Assembly (NCBI RefSeq): GCF_900313025.1
Contig: NZ_OMPQ01000015.1
Coordinates: forward strand, 319,775-383,774
From: Pseudophaeobacter sp. EL27
GTDB taxonomy: Bacteria > Pseudomonadota > Alphaproteobacteria > Rhodobacterales > Rhodobacteraceae
DNA: 64,000 nt
Direction: 5' to 3'
Both the position numbers and the translations under genes were made by a program. The first letter of the stretch is position 1, and every line of letters begins with the position of its first letter. The notes under the pieces were generated by a model, which saw only the letters and a program-made list of their open reading frames with translations, was not told where the DNA came from and ran no database searches. Positions 54,074 to 62,663 of this stretch are shown here, piece after piece.

Positions 54074-55009
54074 TTAGCGCGATTTGGTTTCTGGATGCAG
54101 AGCCTTACCCAGGATGTGATCAGAGCGGTGGATCACATGATGCGCCTGCCCCACGATCAGCGGATCGGGATCCTGGGCGATCGAGTGATCTTTGCCAGGA
54201 TAGTCCAGGGTACTCAGGAAATGACGCATACAGTTCAGACGCGCGCGTTTCTTGCAGTTAGATTTGATCACGGTCCAGGGCGCATCGGCAGTGTCTGTGT
54301 AAAAGAACATCGCCTCCTTGGCCTCGGTGTAGTCATCCCATTTGTCCAATGAGGCCTTATCGATTGGCGACAGCTTCCACTGTTTTAGCGGATCGGTCTC
54401 ACGCGATTTGAACCGGCGCAGCTGCTCTTCCTGGGTCACTGAGAACCAGTACTTGTAAAGCCGCACATTCGAGCGCACCAGCATCCGCTCCAGTTCAGGC
54501 GTCTGACGCATGAATTCCAAGTACTCATCAGGCTCACAGAACCCCATGACACGCTCAACACCGGCGCGGTTGTACCAAGAGCGGTCATAGAGAACGATCT
54601 CACCATTGGTCGGCAGATGATTGATATAACGCTGAAAATACCACTGACCACGCTCTTCGTCGGTGGGTTTGTTCAAGGCCACAACACGGGCCGAACGCGG
54701 GTTCAGGTGCTCGGTAAAGCGCTTGATCGTACCGCCCTTACCCGCAGCATCGCGTCCTTCAAAGACCATGGCAAATTTCTGGCCGGTCTCCTGCGCCCAA
54801 AGCTGAACCTTCAACAGCTCCGCCTGCAGACGCGCCTTTTCAGCCTCATAAACGCGGCGCCCCATCTTCTTCTTGTAGGGGTAGCGACCGCTTTCAAAAG
54901 CGCTGTGGATCTCTTCGGGCGAAGGCCCCTTGGGGGCTGTATTCGCGGCAGTCGTGACTTCGGTAAATTCGGTTGGTGCAATCGGAGAGTTGGCAGTGGC
55001 TTCTGTCAT
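54074..55009 (-). CDS. ppk2: Polyphosphate kinase 2
   Basis: This single-domain PPK2 transfers phosphate between polyphosphate and nucleotides, usually making GTP/ATP from polyphosphate. Walker A is GRDAAGKGG (85-93), Walker B is IVLYDRSWYNRAGVE with Asp142, and the lid region RRFKSRETDPLKQWKLSP is intact. 311 residues is the class I/III length. The first 45 residues are low-complexity (Thr/Ala/Pro). The start at ATG 55009 follows AAGGGA. Role: phosphate-energy storage, fitting with PHB storage in this genome. Confidence 0.93.
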   Translation of the reverse strand: MTEATANSPIAPTEFTEVTTAANTAPKGPSPEEIHSAFESGRYPYKKKMGRRVYEAEKARLQAELLKVQLWAQETGQKFAMVFEGRDAAGKGGTIKRFTEHLNPRSARVVALNKPTDEERGQWYFQRYINHLPTNGEIVLYDRSWYNRAGVERVMGFCEPDEYLEFMRQTPELERMLVRSNVRLYKYWFSVTQEEQLRRFKSRETDPLKQWKLSPIDKASLDKWDDYTEAKEAMFFYTDTADAPWTVIKSNCKKRARLNCMRHFLSTLDYPGKDHSIAQDPDPLIVGQAHHVIHRSDHILGKALHPETKSR

Positions 55010-55193
55010 TTTTGTCCCTTTGTTTTCTGTTCGCCGGGATCCTAATTCTTCCGGAACAGCGCCGCGCTGACCTGTGTCAAAAAACTGTCATATCTGGTGC
55101 ATTTTTTCTTTTTCTTCCCGCAGGTGACGCGACGGTTTGCTTGTGTGAGACTTGGCCAGCGCCCAGCCTTTCCCAAAGCAAGGAGAGGATCAG

Positions 55194-56063
55194 ATGCAGG
55201 GGAGTTTTGAAACGCTGAAAGGGCAGCCCTTCTATGTCCGCCGCTGGGGAGATCCCAATCTGCCGCCGTTGCTGATGCTGCATGGCTTTCCGGAATATGG
55301 CGGCGCCTGGCAGCAGGTGGCGCAGCGTCTGAGCCAGAGGTTTCACTGTATCGCGCCCGATCAACGCGGGTTTGGTCAAAGCTGGGCACCAAAAGGCGTT
55401 GAAAACTATACCGCAGCTGAGCTTGTTGGCGATATGGCTGCCCTGATCAGCCCCCAGAACCGCCCCGTTACGGTCTTTGGTCATGACTGGGGCGCCGCCA
55501 TTGCCTATGGGCTGGCCATGTTTCACCCGCAGTTGGTTGACCGCTTGATCATCGCCAATGGGGTGCACCCGGTCCCTTTCCAGCGTGCCCTGGCCGCGGG
55601 TGGCGCGCAGACAGCTGCCTCACAATACATCACCTGGCTTCGACAACCCGGTGTCGAGGCAGAACTAAGCGCCAATGGGTTTGAAAAACTCCAGAAGCTG
55701 TTTGCTACCCATATGGATATGTCCTGGCTTTCTGGTGCCTTGCTACAAACCTACAAGGCGGAATGGTCCCGTCCAGGCAGGCTGGAGGCCATGGTCAACT
55801 GGTACCGAGCCTCGCCGCTTCAGGTCGGCAGCCCGGGACAGCCGATCGCCATGCCCCCCCTGCCGGTGGAGCGCCTGATGGTTCGCCAACCCCACCTTTT
55901 GCTCTGGGGGGATGGAGATACAGCGCTGCTGCCAGAAACGACCCAAGGGTTGGAAGACTTCGCCCCCGATCTTACCCGCGTCACGCTGGCGGGCTGTGAC
56001 CACTGGCTACACCACCAACAACCCGGTGATGTTGCTCAGGCCATTCTCGACTGGCATGCCTGA
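55194..56063 (+). CDS. Alpha/beta hydrolase (epoxide hydrolase / haloalkane dehalogenase-like)
   Basis: This 289-residue hydrolase contains LMLHGFPEYGGAW with the oxyanion motif HGFP. FGHDWGAAI provides Asp as the nucleophile, where esterases would have Ser. GCDHWLHHQQP provides the His. The Asp nucleophile and HGFP place it with epoxide hydrolases and related fluoroacetate or haloalkane dehalogenases. It starts at ATG 55194, nine bases after AAGGAG. It is convergent with the HD-domain gene. The substrate is not determined. Confidence 0.83.
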   Translation: MQGSFETLKGQPFYVRRWGDPNLPPLLMLHGFPEYGGAWQQVAQRLSQRFHCIAPDQRGFGQSWAPKGVENYTAAELVGDMAALISPQNRPVTVFGHDWGAAIAYGLAMFHPQLVDRLIIANGVHPVPFQRALAAGGAQTAASQYITWLRQPGVEAELSANGFEKLQKLFATHMDMSWLSGALLQTYKAEWSRPGRLEAMVNWYRASPLQVGSPGQPIAMPPLPVERLMVRQPHLLLWGDGDTALLPETTQGLEDFAPDLTRVTLAGCDHWLHHQQPGDVAQAILDWHA

Positions 56064-56118
56064 GTCAGACCAGCGGGATCAAAGATCCCCCAGGGTTGGA
56101 CACGGCAACGCCGCAGTG

Positions 56119-56733
56119 TCAGAAATTCAGCCCTATTGAAACACCCTCTTGGATCACCTCCGGATCATAGGCCTTGCGGGCAAAAACCTCACGGACCATG
56201 GGTTCAAAATACGAAAGCGGTTTCATCGGGTACTCAGGGTCAAAGGCGCTTTGATCCCAGCGCTCGCAGAAGGTGGCACAGGTCGCAAAACAGGGGTGAT
56301 CTTTGAACTCATCCCGCGCGTTTTCATCCCAATTGTAGTGACGTGCGTAGTACAGCATCTGGAAGATGCCGTGATGTTCGATGCACCAGGAAACCTCCCA
56401 GCGGACAAAGGGCCGGATCACCTCGGCTGAGAAACGATCATGGTTCTGGGGCGCCAACCCATCACCGATGTCATGCAACAGCGCCGCAACAACCCAGTCG
56501 ATATCCACCCCATCGGCCTCGGCCCGGGTGGCGGACTGCAGCCCGTGTTGCAGCCGGGTGATCTGATAGCCCTCCAGCGAGACCTCCCCCTGGCGGCGCA
56601 TCTCATCCATCACCCGATCAGCGGTAAGGGCATGATAGGGACGTTCAAGCTCGGCCAGCTTCAAATATTCTTCCTTGGTGCCGTCTTTCATCTGGGTGAA
56701 AGATACTTTGTAGTCTTGATCTGCCTGGCTCAT
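56119..56733 (-). CDS. tmpB: HD-domain mixed-valence diiron oxygenase (TmpB/PhnZ-like)
   Basis: This 204-residue HD-fold protein cleaves the C-P bond of an alpha-hydroxy-phosphonate using O2. All six iron-ligand positions of the PhnZ fold are visible: His63, His87-Asp88 (LLHDIGD), His98, His121 (CIEHHG) and Asp160 (ERWD). It overlaps the phytanoyl-CoA-dioxygenase-like gene by four bases, exactly the PhnY-PhnZ and TmpA-TmpB arrangement. TmpB makes glycine betaine from hydroxylated 2-trimethylammonioethylphosphonate; PhnZ makes glycine. The tmp name is preferred because Leisingera, a roseobacter, is the known source, but substrate residues were not compared, so PhnZ remains possible. Confidence 0.78.
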   Translation of the reverse strand: MSQADQDYKVSFTQMKDGTKEEYLKLAELERPYHALTADRVMDEMRRQGEVSLEGYQITRLQHGLQSATRAEADGVDIDWVVAALLHDIGDGLAPQNHDRFSAEVIRPFVRWEVSWCIEHHGIFQMLYYARHYNWDENARDEFKDHPCFATCATFCERWDQSAFDPEYPMKPLSYFEPMVREVFARKAYDPEVIQEGVSIGLNF

Positions 56734-57602
56734 GCCTCGGCTCCCTTTCCTGCGTAGAGCGCAACGTTGTTTTCCGCGCCAGCTGTCAGTGTGGACTGCT
56801 GATCCCGAAGGATCTTGTCATAGAGCGACAAATCAGCGGCGTGAAACAGGTCTCGTGGTCCGGCGATATTGACCCAGCCACGGGCCTCATCACTGCCGCG
56901 CACCAGCATTGCATAGTCACGTCCTGGCAGCCCCTCGCGCACCTCTGGCGTGACATAGCGGATCGCGAGGCCAATACGGCGTCCATCTGATCGATTAGGG
57001 CCAGAGGCGTGAAAGCAACGACCATGGTGCAGAGACATCTCCCCAGGTTTCAGCGCCCCCGGACACGCCTCTTCTTCGTTGATGCCGCCAATCTGTTGTC
57101 CGCGGGACAGCAGGTTATTCCCATCCGCAGTATCCTGATGATCAACAATGCCATTCCTGTGACTGCCGGGAATGAACCGCATGCAGCCTGCTTGCTCACT
57201 CACATCGCTTAGCGCCACCCAAGCGGTCACCTCGTCATTGGTTTCGCCCATGCCCCAATAGGTAATGTCCTGGTGCCAGGAGACGATTTTTTCGCTTCCG
57301 GCCTCCTTGATGAACAGTTCGACCGACCAGACCAGCAGGTTTTCCCCCAAAATGCTTTCCACCGCGTCCAGAATTGCCGGGCTGCGAGCAAGATCCGCCA
57401 GCAGGGGGATCACCACATGGCCGTTCACACGAAAATACTGGTTCAGGTCCTGACCATTAGCACCGCTGCGATGGGCAGCCTCCAGAGCCTCGATCTCGGA
57501 ACGGATCCTTGCAACGCCCTGCGCGTCAAAGACGGGCAGATTGCAAATATAACCATTGGTTTCATAGTGTCTTTTCTGATCCGCTGTCAGATGGGTTTGC
57601 AT
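56730..57602 (-). CDS. tmpA: Phytanoyl-CoA dioxygenase-family Fe(II)/2-oxoglutarate phosphonate hydroxylase (TmpA/PhnY-like)
   Basis: This 290-residue dioxygenase hydroxylates the carbon next to phosphorus in an aminophosphonate. His110 and Asp112 in WHQDITYWG and the distal His198 in GRCFHAS form the 2-His-1-carboxylate iron triad, and the Arg in DGRRIGLAIRY binds 2-oxoglutarate. The product would be passed to the HD-domain enzyme encoded by the overlapping next gene. A divergent LysR gene and a perfect palindrome lie 80-110 bases upstream. No phosphonate transporter is nearby. The generic ectoine/PhyH label is possible, but the pairing argues for phosphonate use. Confidence 0.8.
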   Translation of the reverse strand: MQTHLTADQKRHYETNGYICNLPVFDAQGVARIRSEIEALEAAHRSGANGQDLNQYFRVNGHVVIPLLADLARSPAILDAVESILGENLLVWSVELFIKEAGSEKIVSWHQDITYWGMGETNDEVTAWVALSDVSEQAGCMRFIPGSHRNGIVDHQDTADGNNLLSRGQQIGGINEEEACPGALKPGEMSLHHGRCFHASGPNRSDGRRIGLAIRYVTPEVREGLPGRDYAMLVRGSDEARGWVNIAGPRDLFHAADLSLYDKILRDQQSTLTAGAENNVALYAGKGAEA

Positions 57603-57683
57603 GATGTCCTCGTTCGCTGCGCCTTGGTTTTGCCCATCAAAGTCAGCGAGGCCTGCTATTGCCAGAAATAGTTCTTGAGACTG

Positions 57684-57704
57684 AGGGTAAGTTCAACTTA
57701 CCCT
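57684..57704. promoter_or_regulatory. Perfect 21-base palindrome between tmpA-like and lysR genes
   Basis: Arms AGGGTAAGTT (57684-57693) and its complement (57695-57704) flank a single C. It contains the LysR-type T-N11-A (57688-57700) and ends five bases before the lysR start codon, so a bound regulator would cover that gene's translation start and block its own transcription. Confidence 0.75.
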
Positions 57705-57709
57705 AATGC

Positions 57710-58612
57710 ATGACCCAAACCCGAATTCCCTCCCTCAACTGGCTGCGCGTCTTTGAAGCCGCGGCGCAAGAAGAAAGCTTTGTGCGGGCTGCCGAAAGGC
57801 TGAACATGAGTCCCCCCGCAGTCAGCCAGCAAGTGAAAGCTTTGGAGGAGCATCTGGGCCGCCAATTGTTTCAACGGGCGCCTCAAAAAGTGCGCCTCAC
57901 CCCGGCGGGTGCGGCCTTTCTCCCGGTAGTTCAGCACTCGCTGGCCTCGGTTGAAACCACCGCAGCGGCTCTTTTTGGCGGCAAAACACAAGCAACAATT
58001 ACACTGCAGGCGGTCACGCTTTTGGCTGCCAGCTGGCTGCCGGAGCATCTAGCGGCTTTTGAAGCGGCACATCCCGGGCTACGCGTCGACGTCATCACCG
58101 GCGAGACCCTGAGTGATTTTCGCACCATTCTGCCGGGGCGCGAGCCAGACCTGCAAATTGCCTTTGGCTCGGTCACCGATTTTGCGGATACGGCTGAACC
58201 TTTCCTGCAGGAAAGCCTGCATATCGTTGTCCGTCCCGAACTCGCCGCACAGGTGGAAAACGCCGAGGATCTGACCAAGTTCAGCCTGTTCGAGGTGGCA
58301 GCCCACCGATCCGGCTGGCATCAGATCCTGTCGCTGGTTCCGGATGCCGATCTGCGTGCAATGAAGTTCAGAATGGTCGATTCAACATCCATCGCTTTGT
58401 CGCTTGCCGCTCAGGGCCTTGGATTCGCCCTGGCCCGCGCGCCCGCAAGCGATGAGATGGTAGCAGCCTACGGGCTGCAGTATTGCGAGACCTTCCCGAC
58501 GATCAGAGGCGTACAACGCTATTTCCTCCTCTCCCCCGGAGGCGGACCACTCTCGCGTAACGCGGCAAAACTCAAAACCTACCTCACCACGGCAGGTGCC
58601 CAGCAAGCTTAG
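57710..58612 (+). CDS. LysR-family transcriptional regulator (GcvA-like), divergent from tmpAB-like genes
   Basis: This 300-residue LysR protein has an N-terminal HTH (FVRAAERLNMSPPAVSQQVKALEEHLG, about 25-51) and an effector-binding domain. SLNWLRVFEAAAQEESF is the usual GcvA-type opening. It is divergent from the phosphonate oxygenase genes, with a palindrome overlapping its own leader. This suggests it activates those genes and represses itself, with the phosphonate or its product as effector. There is no ribosome-binding site at normal spacing (GAGGG lies 22 bases upstream), so it may be translated leaderless or weakly. Confidence 0.87.
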   Translation: MTQTRIPSLNWLRVFEAAAQEESFVRAAERLNMSPPAVSQQVKALEEHLGRQLFQRAPQKVRLTPAGAAFLPVVQHSLASVETTAAALFGGKTQATITLQAVTLLAASWLPEHLAAFEAAHPGLRVDVITGETLSDFRTILPGREPDLQIAFGSVTDFADTAEPFLQESLHIVVRPELAAQVENAEDLTKFSLFEVAAHRSGWHQILSLVPDADLRAMKFRMVDSTSIALSLAAQGLGFALARAPASDEMVAAYGLQYCETFPTIRGVQRYFLLSPGGGPLSRNAAKLKTYLTTAGAQQA

Positions 58613-58732
58613 CCCCTAGCCAGAGAGCCAGCCTGCTGTGCGATCTCCTCTAAGATCTTGCCGACATTAATTTTACTTTCAACCTCTAGCGAAACCGCTA
58701 CCTTGCTGTGACGCCAAAAGGGAGACTGTGTC

Positions 58733-59341
58733 ATGGCTTGGATCAAAACCATTCCGTTCAGCGAAGCAACGGGCAAGTTGAAAACGCTATATGGTCGTGT
58801 CACCGGCCCCAACGGCAACGTTGATAACATCATGATGGCCCATTCGCTCCGCCCGCATTCGATGGAAGGGCACATGGCGATCTACAAGAACGTGCTGCAT
58901 CACAGCGGAAATAGCATTCCCAAATGGTTCCTGGAAACCCTGGGTGTTTGGGTCAGCCGTTTGAACGATTGCGACTATTGTGTGGACCATCATTTTTCGG
59001 GGCTGAAACGCCTGTTGCGCGATGACGCCCGGGCAAATGCCTTGCGATCCGCCATCGAGGAGCGCAACATTGCTGATGCACCGCTGGATGCCGGGCAAAA
59101 ACTGGCGCTGGACTACGCCCGTCAATTGACCAGAGATCCAGGCGGCATGACACAGGGCATCGTGATTGAACTGCGTGAACAGGGGTACTCTGATGGTGAG
59201 ATACTCGAAATCAACCAGGTCACTGCATATTTCAACTACGCCAACCGCACTGTGCTGGGCTTGGGCTGTTCGACCAAGGGCGATGTGCTGGGACTAAGCC
59301 CCAACAATTCCGAAAACCCCGAGGACTGGGGCCACAGCTGA
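58733..59341 (+). CDS. Carboxymuconolactone decarboxylase / AhpD-like peroxidase-related protein
   Basis: This 202-residue, all-helical protein has the AhpD-type redox motif Cys80-x2-Cys83-x3-His87 in RLNDCDYCVDHH, in the E-x-x-x-C-x-x-C-x-x-x-H pattern. Related proteins relay electrons to peroxiredoxins. The C-terminal EINQVTAYFNYANRTVLGLG is the peroxidase-related branch signature. It is on the same strand as the LysR gene, 120 bases later. The ATG follows GGGAG. No AhpC is adjacent. Confidence 0.85.
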   Translation: MAWIKTIPFSEATGKLKTLYGRVTGPNGNVDNIMMAHSLRPHSMEGHMAIYKNVLHHSGNSIPKWFLETLGVWVSRLNDCDYCVDHHFSGLKRLLRDDARANALRSAIEERNIADAPLDAGQKLALDYARQLTRDPGGMTQGIVIELREQGYSDGEILEINQVTAYFNYANRTVLGLGCSTKGDVLGLSPNNSENPEDWGHS

Positions 59342-59554
59342 CCTACAAGGCAGTTCAGGTTGTGCCCTAGCATCCGCCCACAACTTCTGACGGGGGCTTT
59401 GATCCGAGCTCTCGTTTTCTTTTGCGGGAACCTATAGGCTGACCGTCCCTCCGTCCGGCAGGTTATCCACAGCCCCTAGCGGCCCTCTTTCGCAACACCA
59501 CAACACCTGCCATAATGGCAGCAACCATAACAAACCGAAGAGCAGCCCCCGCCA

Positions 59555-61513
59555 ATGGCAAACGACCTTCTCAGCACGCCCGACGACGAAACCTATGACG
59601 CCTCCTCGATCGAAGTGCTTGAAGGGCTGGAACCGGTCCGCCAGCGTCCCGGCATGTATATCGGCGGCACCGATGAGCGGGCGCTGCACCATATGGTGGC
59701 CGAGATCCTCGACAACTCGATGGATGAGGCCGTTGCGGGCCATGCCAACCGTATTGAGGTGACGCTGCATCAGGATTATTCGGTCACCATCTCCGACAAC
59801 GGCCGTGGCATTCCCATTGATCCGCACCCCAAGTTCCCCGACAAATCGGCGCTCGAGGTGATCCTTTGCACCCTGCACGCGGGCGGCAAATTCTCGGGCA
59901 AAGCCTATCAGACCTCGGGTGGTCTGCACGGTGTTGGCTCTTCAGTTGTAAACGCGCTCTCAGATAGCCTCGTGGTGCAAGTCGCTAAAAACAAAGAACT
60001 GTTTGAACAGCGTTTTTCCCGTGGCCTGCCCCTGGGCCCGGTGGAAAAGGTCGGCGCCGCCCCCAATAAACGCGGCACCTTTGTGACCTTCCACGCGGAT
60101 GAGCAGATCTTTGGCTCGCATCGCTTCAAGCCCAAACGCCTGTTCACTCTGGTGCGCTCCAAGGCCTATCTGTTCTCGGGCGTGGAAATCCGCTGGAAGT
60201 CAGAAATCGACGACAACGAAACCCCGGTTGAGGCCACCTTCCACTTCCCCGGCGGCCTCAAAGACTATCTGACCGAAGTGCTGGGCAAGGCCTCGGTCTA
60301 TGCCGATGTTCCTTTTGCCGGCAAGGTGGAGTTCCGCGAGAAATTTGGCGAGCCGGGCTATGTGGAATGGGCGATCAACTGGACGCCCTCGCGCGATGGC
60401 TTCACCCAAAGCTACTGTAACACCGTCCCCACCCCCGAGGGCGGCACCCATGTCACCGGCTTTTGGGCGGCGATTCTCAAGGGCATCAAGGCTTACGGCG
60501 AATTGGTCGGCAACAAAAAGGCCGCCAGCATCACCCGCGACGATCTGATGGCGGGCGGCTGTGCGCTGGTCTCCTGCTTTATCGCCGACCCCGCCTTTGT
60601 CGGCCAGACCAAGGACCGTCTGTCGACCGAGGGTGCTGCCAAGATGGTGGAAAACTCGGTGCGTGACCATTTTGACAACTGGCTGGCCGCCGATACCAAA
60701 TCGGCCGGTGCCATCCTAGATTTCCTGGTGCTGCGGGCCGAGGAGCGCCTGCGCCGCAAACAGGAAAAAGAAACCCAGCGTAAAAGCGCAACCAAAAAGC
60801 TGCGCCTGCCGGGTAAGCTGACTGATTGCACCTCCAAAGACCGCGCCGGAACTGAGCTGTTCATCGTCGAGGGTGACTCGGCGGGGGGCTCTGGCAAGGG
60901 CGCGCGTAACCGCAACAATCAGGCGCTGCTGCCCCTGAAGGGTAAGATCCTCAACGTGCTGGGCGCGGCCTCTAACAAGATCGGCACCAATGCCGAGATC
61001 CGCGACCTCTGCGAGGCGCTGGGGGTGGGCACCGGCACCAAGTTCAACCTTGATGATCTGCGCTATGACAAGATCATCATCATGACCGATGCGGATGTCG
61101 ACGGGGCGCATATTGCCTCGCTGTTAATGACCTTCTTCTTCACCCAGATGCGACCCCTGATTGACGGTGGTCATCTGTACCTCGCCTGCCCGCCGCTGTT
61201 CCGCCTCACGCAAGGCGCCAAGCGTGTGTACTGCCTGGATGAGGCCGAGCGGGACACATGGATGGAGAAGGGCCTGGGCGGCAAGGGCAAGATTGATGTC
61301 AGCCGCTTCAAGGGTCTGGGCGAGATGGATGCCAAGGATCTGAAAGAGACCACCATGGACCCCAACACCCGGAAATTGATCCGGGTGACGATTGACGAGG
61401 ATGAACCCGGCGAGACCGGCGATCTGGTCGAGCGTCTGATGGGGAAAAAGCCCGAGCTGCGCTACCAGTATATTCAGGAGAACGCGAAGTTCGTGGAGGA
61501 GCTGGATGTTTGA
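59555..61513 (+). CDS. parE: DNA topoisomerase IV subunit B
   Basis: This is the ATPase subunit of the decatenating type II topoisomerase. GHKL-ATPase features include EILDNSMDEAV, DNGRGIPID and GGLHGVGSSVVNAL. The transducer domain and TOPRIM domain follow, with EGDSAGGSGKGARNRNNQ and IIMTDADVDGAHI (Mg2+-binding Asp pair). 652 residues and the lack of the extra GyrB insert identify ParE rather than GyrB. The start is ATG 59555, without a strong ribosome-binding site. The ParC gene is not in the window. Confidence 0.95.
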   Translation: MANDLLSTPDDETYDASSIEVLEGLEPVRQRPGMYIGGTDERALHHMVAEILDNSMDEAVAGHANRIEVTLHQDYSVTISDNGRGIPIDPHPKFPDKSALEVILCTLHAGGKFSGKAYQTSGGLHGVGSSVVNALSDSLVVQVAKNKELFEQRFSRGLPLGPVEKVGAAPNKRGTFVTFHADEQIFGSHRFKPKRLFTLVRSKAYLFSGVEIRWKSEIDDNETPVEATFHFPGGLKDYLTEVLGKASVYADVPFAGKVEFREKFGEPGYVEWAINWTPSRDGFTQSYCNTVPTPEGGTHVTGFWAAILKGIKAYGELVGNKKAASITRDDLMAGGCALVSCFIADPAFVGQTKDRLSTEGAAKMVENSVRDHFDNWLAADTKSAGAILDFLVLRAEERLRRKQEKETQRKSATKKLRLPGKLTDCTSKDRAGTELFIVEGDSAGGSGKGARNRNNQALLPLKGKILNVLGAASNKIGTNAEIRDLCEALGVGTGTKFNLDDLRYDKIIIMTDADVDGAHIASLLMTFFFTQMRPLIDGGHLYLACPPLFRLTQGAKRVYCLDEAERDTWMEKGLGGKGKIDVSRFKGLGEMDAKDLKETTMDPNTRKLIRVTIDEDEPGETGDLVERLMGKKPELRYQYIQENAKFVEELDV

Positions 61514-61523
61514 GGAGGCCTGA

Positions 61524-62207
61524 GTGAGGCTATATTATTTTACTCCAGAAACGCATGCTCTAGAGAACCTATGCATGCGTCATTTGAAAATATCATTCCC
61601 TGACGAAGTAAACGATGTTTTTGAACTGAAACCATTTTCTTTTCAGGGCAAAAACAGAGAGGAAAAGCGCAATCTGAGGACCGAGTGGCACGACAGCATT
61701 GTAAGCCTTTCAAAGTCGTGTGGCTTTATTTCCTTTTCTTCCAATTGGCACAGTCCAACGATGTGGGCGCACTATGCGAACAACCATTTGGGCCTATGTT
61801 ATGGATTTGAAATCGACGAATCTGGCTTGGATCGTGTCGGATATGTTGAGCACCTACAGAAAATCCATCGAACTGATCTAAAATGCGCCCAAAGACTAAA
61901 GAATCTGACAGGGTATGCAAAATGCACAAAAAGTCTTCATTGGGCTTATGAACAAGAATGGAGAATGTACATCAAGCTTGACCCTTTGGATGTACACAAA
62001 AAGGCAAAAGGGCAACGTTTGTTTTTCACTGACTTCAATCAGAATATGCGCCTCAAAGAAGTGGTTATCGGATGTGAATCAAAAATTTCTTCCCAACAGA
62101 TTAAAAAAGCCCTGTCAGACTATGAAGATGTAGCAGTGAAAACTGCCCGCCCAGCTTTTGAATCCTTCAAGATTGTTGAACAACAAAATTCAAACTTTCT
62201 AAAGTGA
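61524..62207 (+). CDS. DUF2971 domain-containing protein, low-GC (GTG start)
   Basis: This 227-residue protein has the DUF2971 layout: RLYYFTPETHALENL, ISFPDEVNDVFEL, FISFSSNWHSPTMWAHYANNHLGLCYGFEI and the acidic/aromatic WAYEQEWRMYIKL. GTG 61524 is the start, with GGAGG (61513-61517) six bases away, ten bases after parE. Two 60-base lines count 37-38% GC, against about 60% for neighbours, and codons differ, pointing to horizontal acquisition. DUF2971 genes are often found in defence and mobile contexts, but no partner is nearby and no function is known. Confidence 0.75.
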   Translation: MRLYYFTPETHALENLCMRHLKISFPDEVNDVFELKPFSFQGKNREEKRNLRTEWHDSIVSLSKSCGFISFSSNWHSPTMWAHYANNHLGLCYGFEIDESGLDRVGYVEHLQKIHRTDLKCAQRLKNLTGYAKCTKSLHWAYEQEWRMYIKLDPLDVHKKAKGQRLFFTDFNQNMRLKEVVIGCESKISSQQIKKALSDYEDVAVKTARPAFESFKIVEQQNSNFLK

Positions 62208-62228
62208 CAACAATTTTCCGCCCCCCCA

Positions 62229-62293
62229 AGGCCCGCGCCTGACCTTGGGGAGGCGTGAAGCGCCTTCCCGGGGGGAAGGTCAGGCGCGGGCCT
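62229..62293. repeat. Inverted copy of the tandem repeat's leading 18 bases
   Basis: AGGCCCGCGCCTGACCTT (62229-62246) is the exact reverse complement of the first 18 bases of tandem copy 1 (62276-62293). The two arms could form a large stem just after the DUF2971 stop. Confidence 0.7.
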
Positions 62294-62663
62294 GACGGCC
62301 CAGAGAAACACCTGCAACTGTCACCTTCCAAAGCTGCGGACACCTGCGAAGGGCTCCGCCCGTCCTCGCCTCAAACAGTCCCCCGGACTGTTTGTCCCTA
62401 CGGGAACCGGCGTGAACTCCCGAAGGGAAGGTCAGGCGCGGGCCTGACGGCCCAGAGAAACACCTGCAACTGTCACCTTCCAAAGCTGCGGACACCTGCG
62501 AAGGGCTCCGCCCGTCCTCGCCTCAAACAGTCCCCCAGACTGTTTGTCCCTGCGGGAACCGGCTTGAACTCCACGGGGGGAAGGTCAGGCGCGGGCCTGG
62601 CGGCCCAGGGGTTCGCTCACAACTGTTGCCTTCCAAAGCGGCGAACGTCAGCGAAGGGCTCCG
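62273..62663. repeat. Two and a half tandem copies of a 152/153-base GC-rich repeat
   Basis: Copy 1 is 62273-62424 (152 bases) and copy 2 is 62425-62577 (153 bases). These two are about 97% identical, differing at only a few bases. Copy 3 starts at 62578, diverges and breaks off near 62663. Each full copy holds AAACAGTCC-CCC-GGACTGTTT-like hairpins (copy 2 has one changed base) and GTCAGGC/GCCTGAC. The unit lengths differ by one base, so no reading frame is conserved and coding is unlikely. It is not a CRISPR array, because the units are contiguous with no spacers. Confidence 0.85.

Noticed and set aside
56119-56733. Generic HD phosphohydrolase or inositol oxygenase
   Set aside because: The ligand set and overlap with a PhyH-type hydroxylase fit the PhnZ/TmpB group better.
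62273-62663. CRISPR array
   Set aside because: The units are contiguous, about 150 bases and without spacers, and no cas genes are present.
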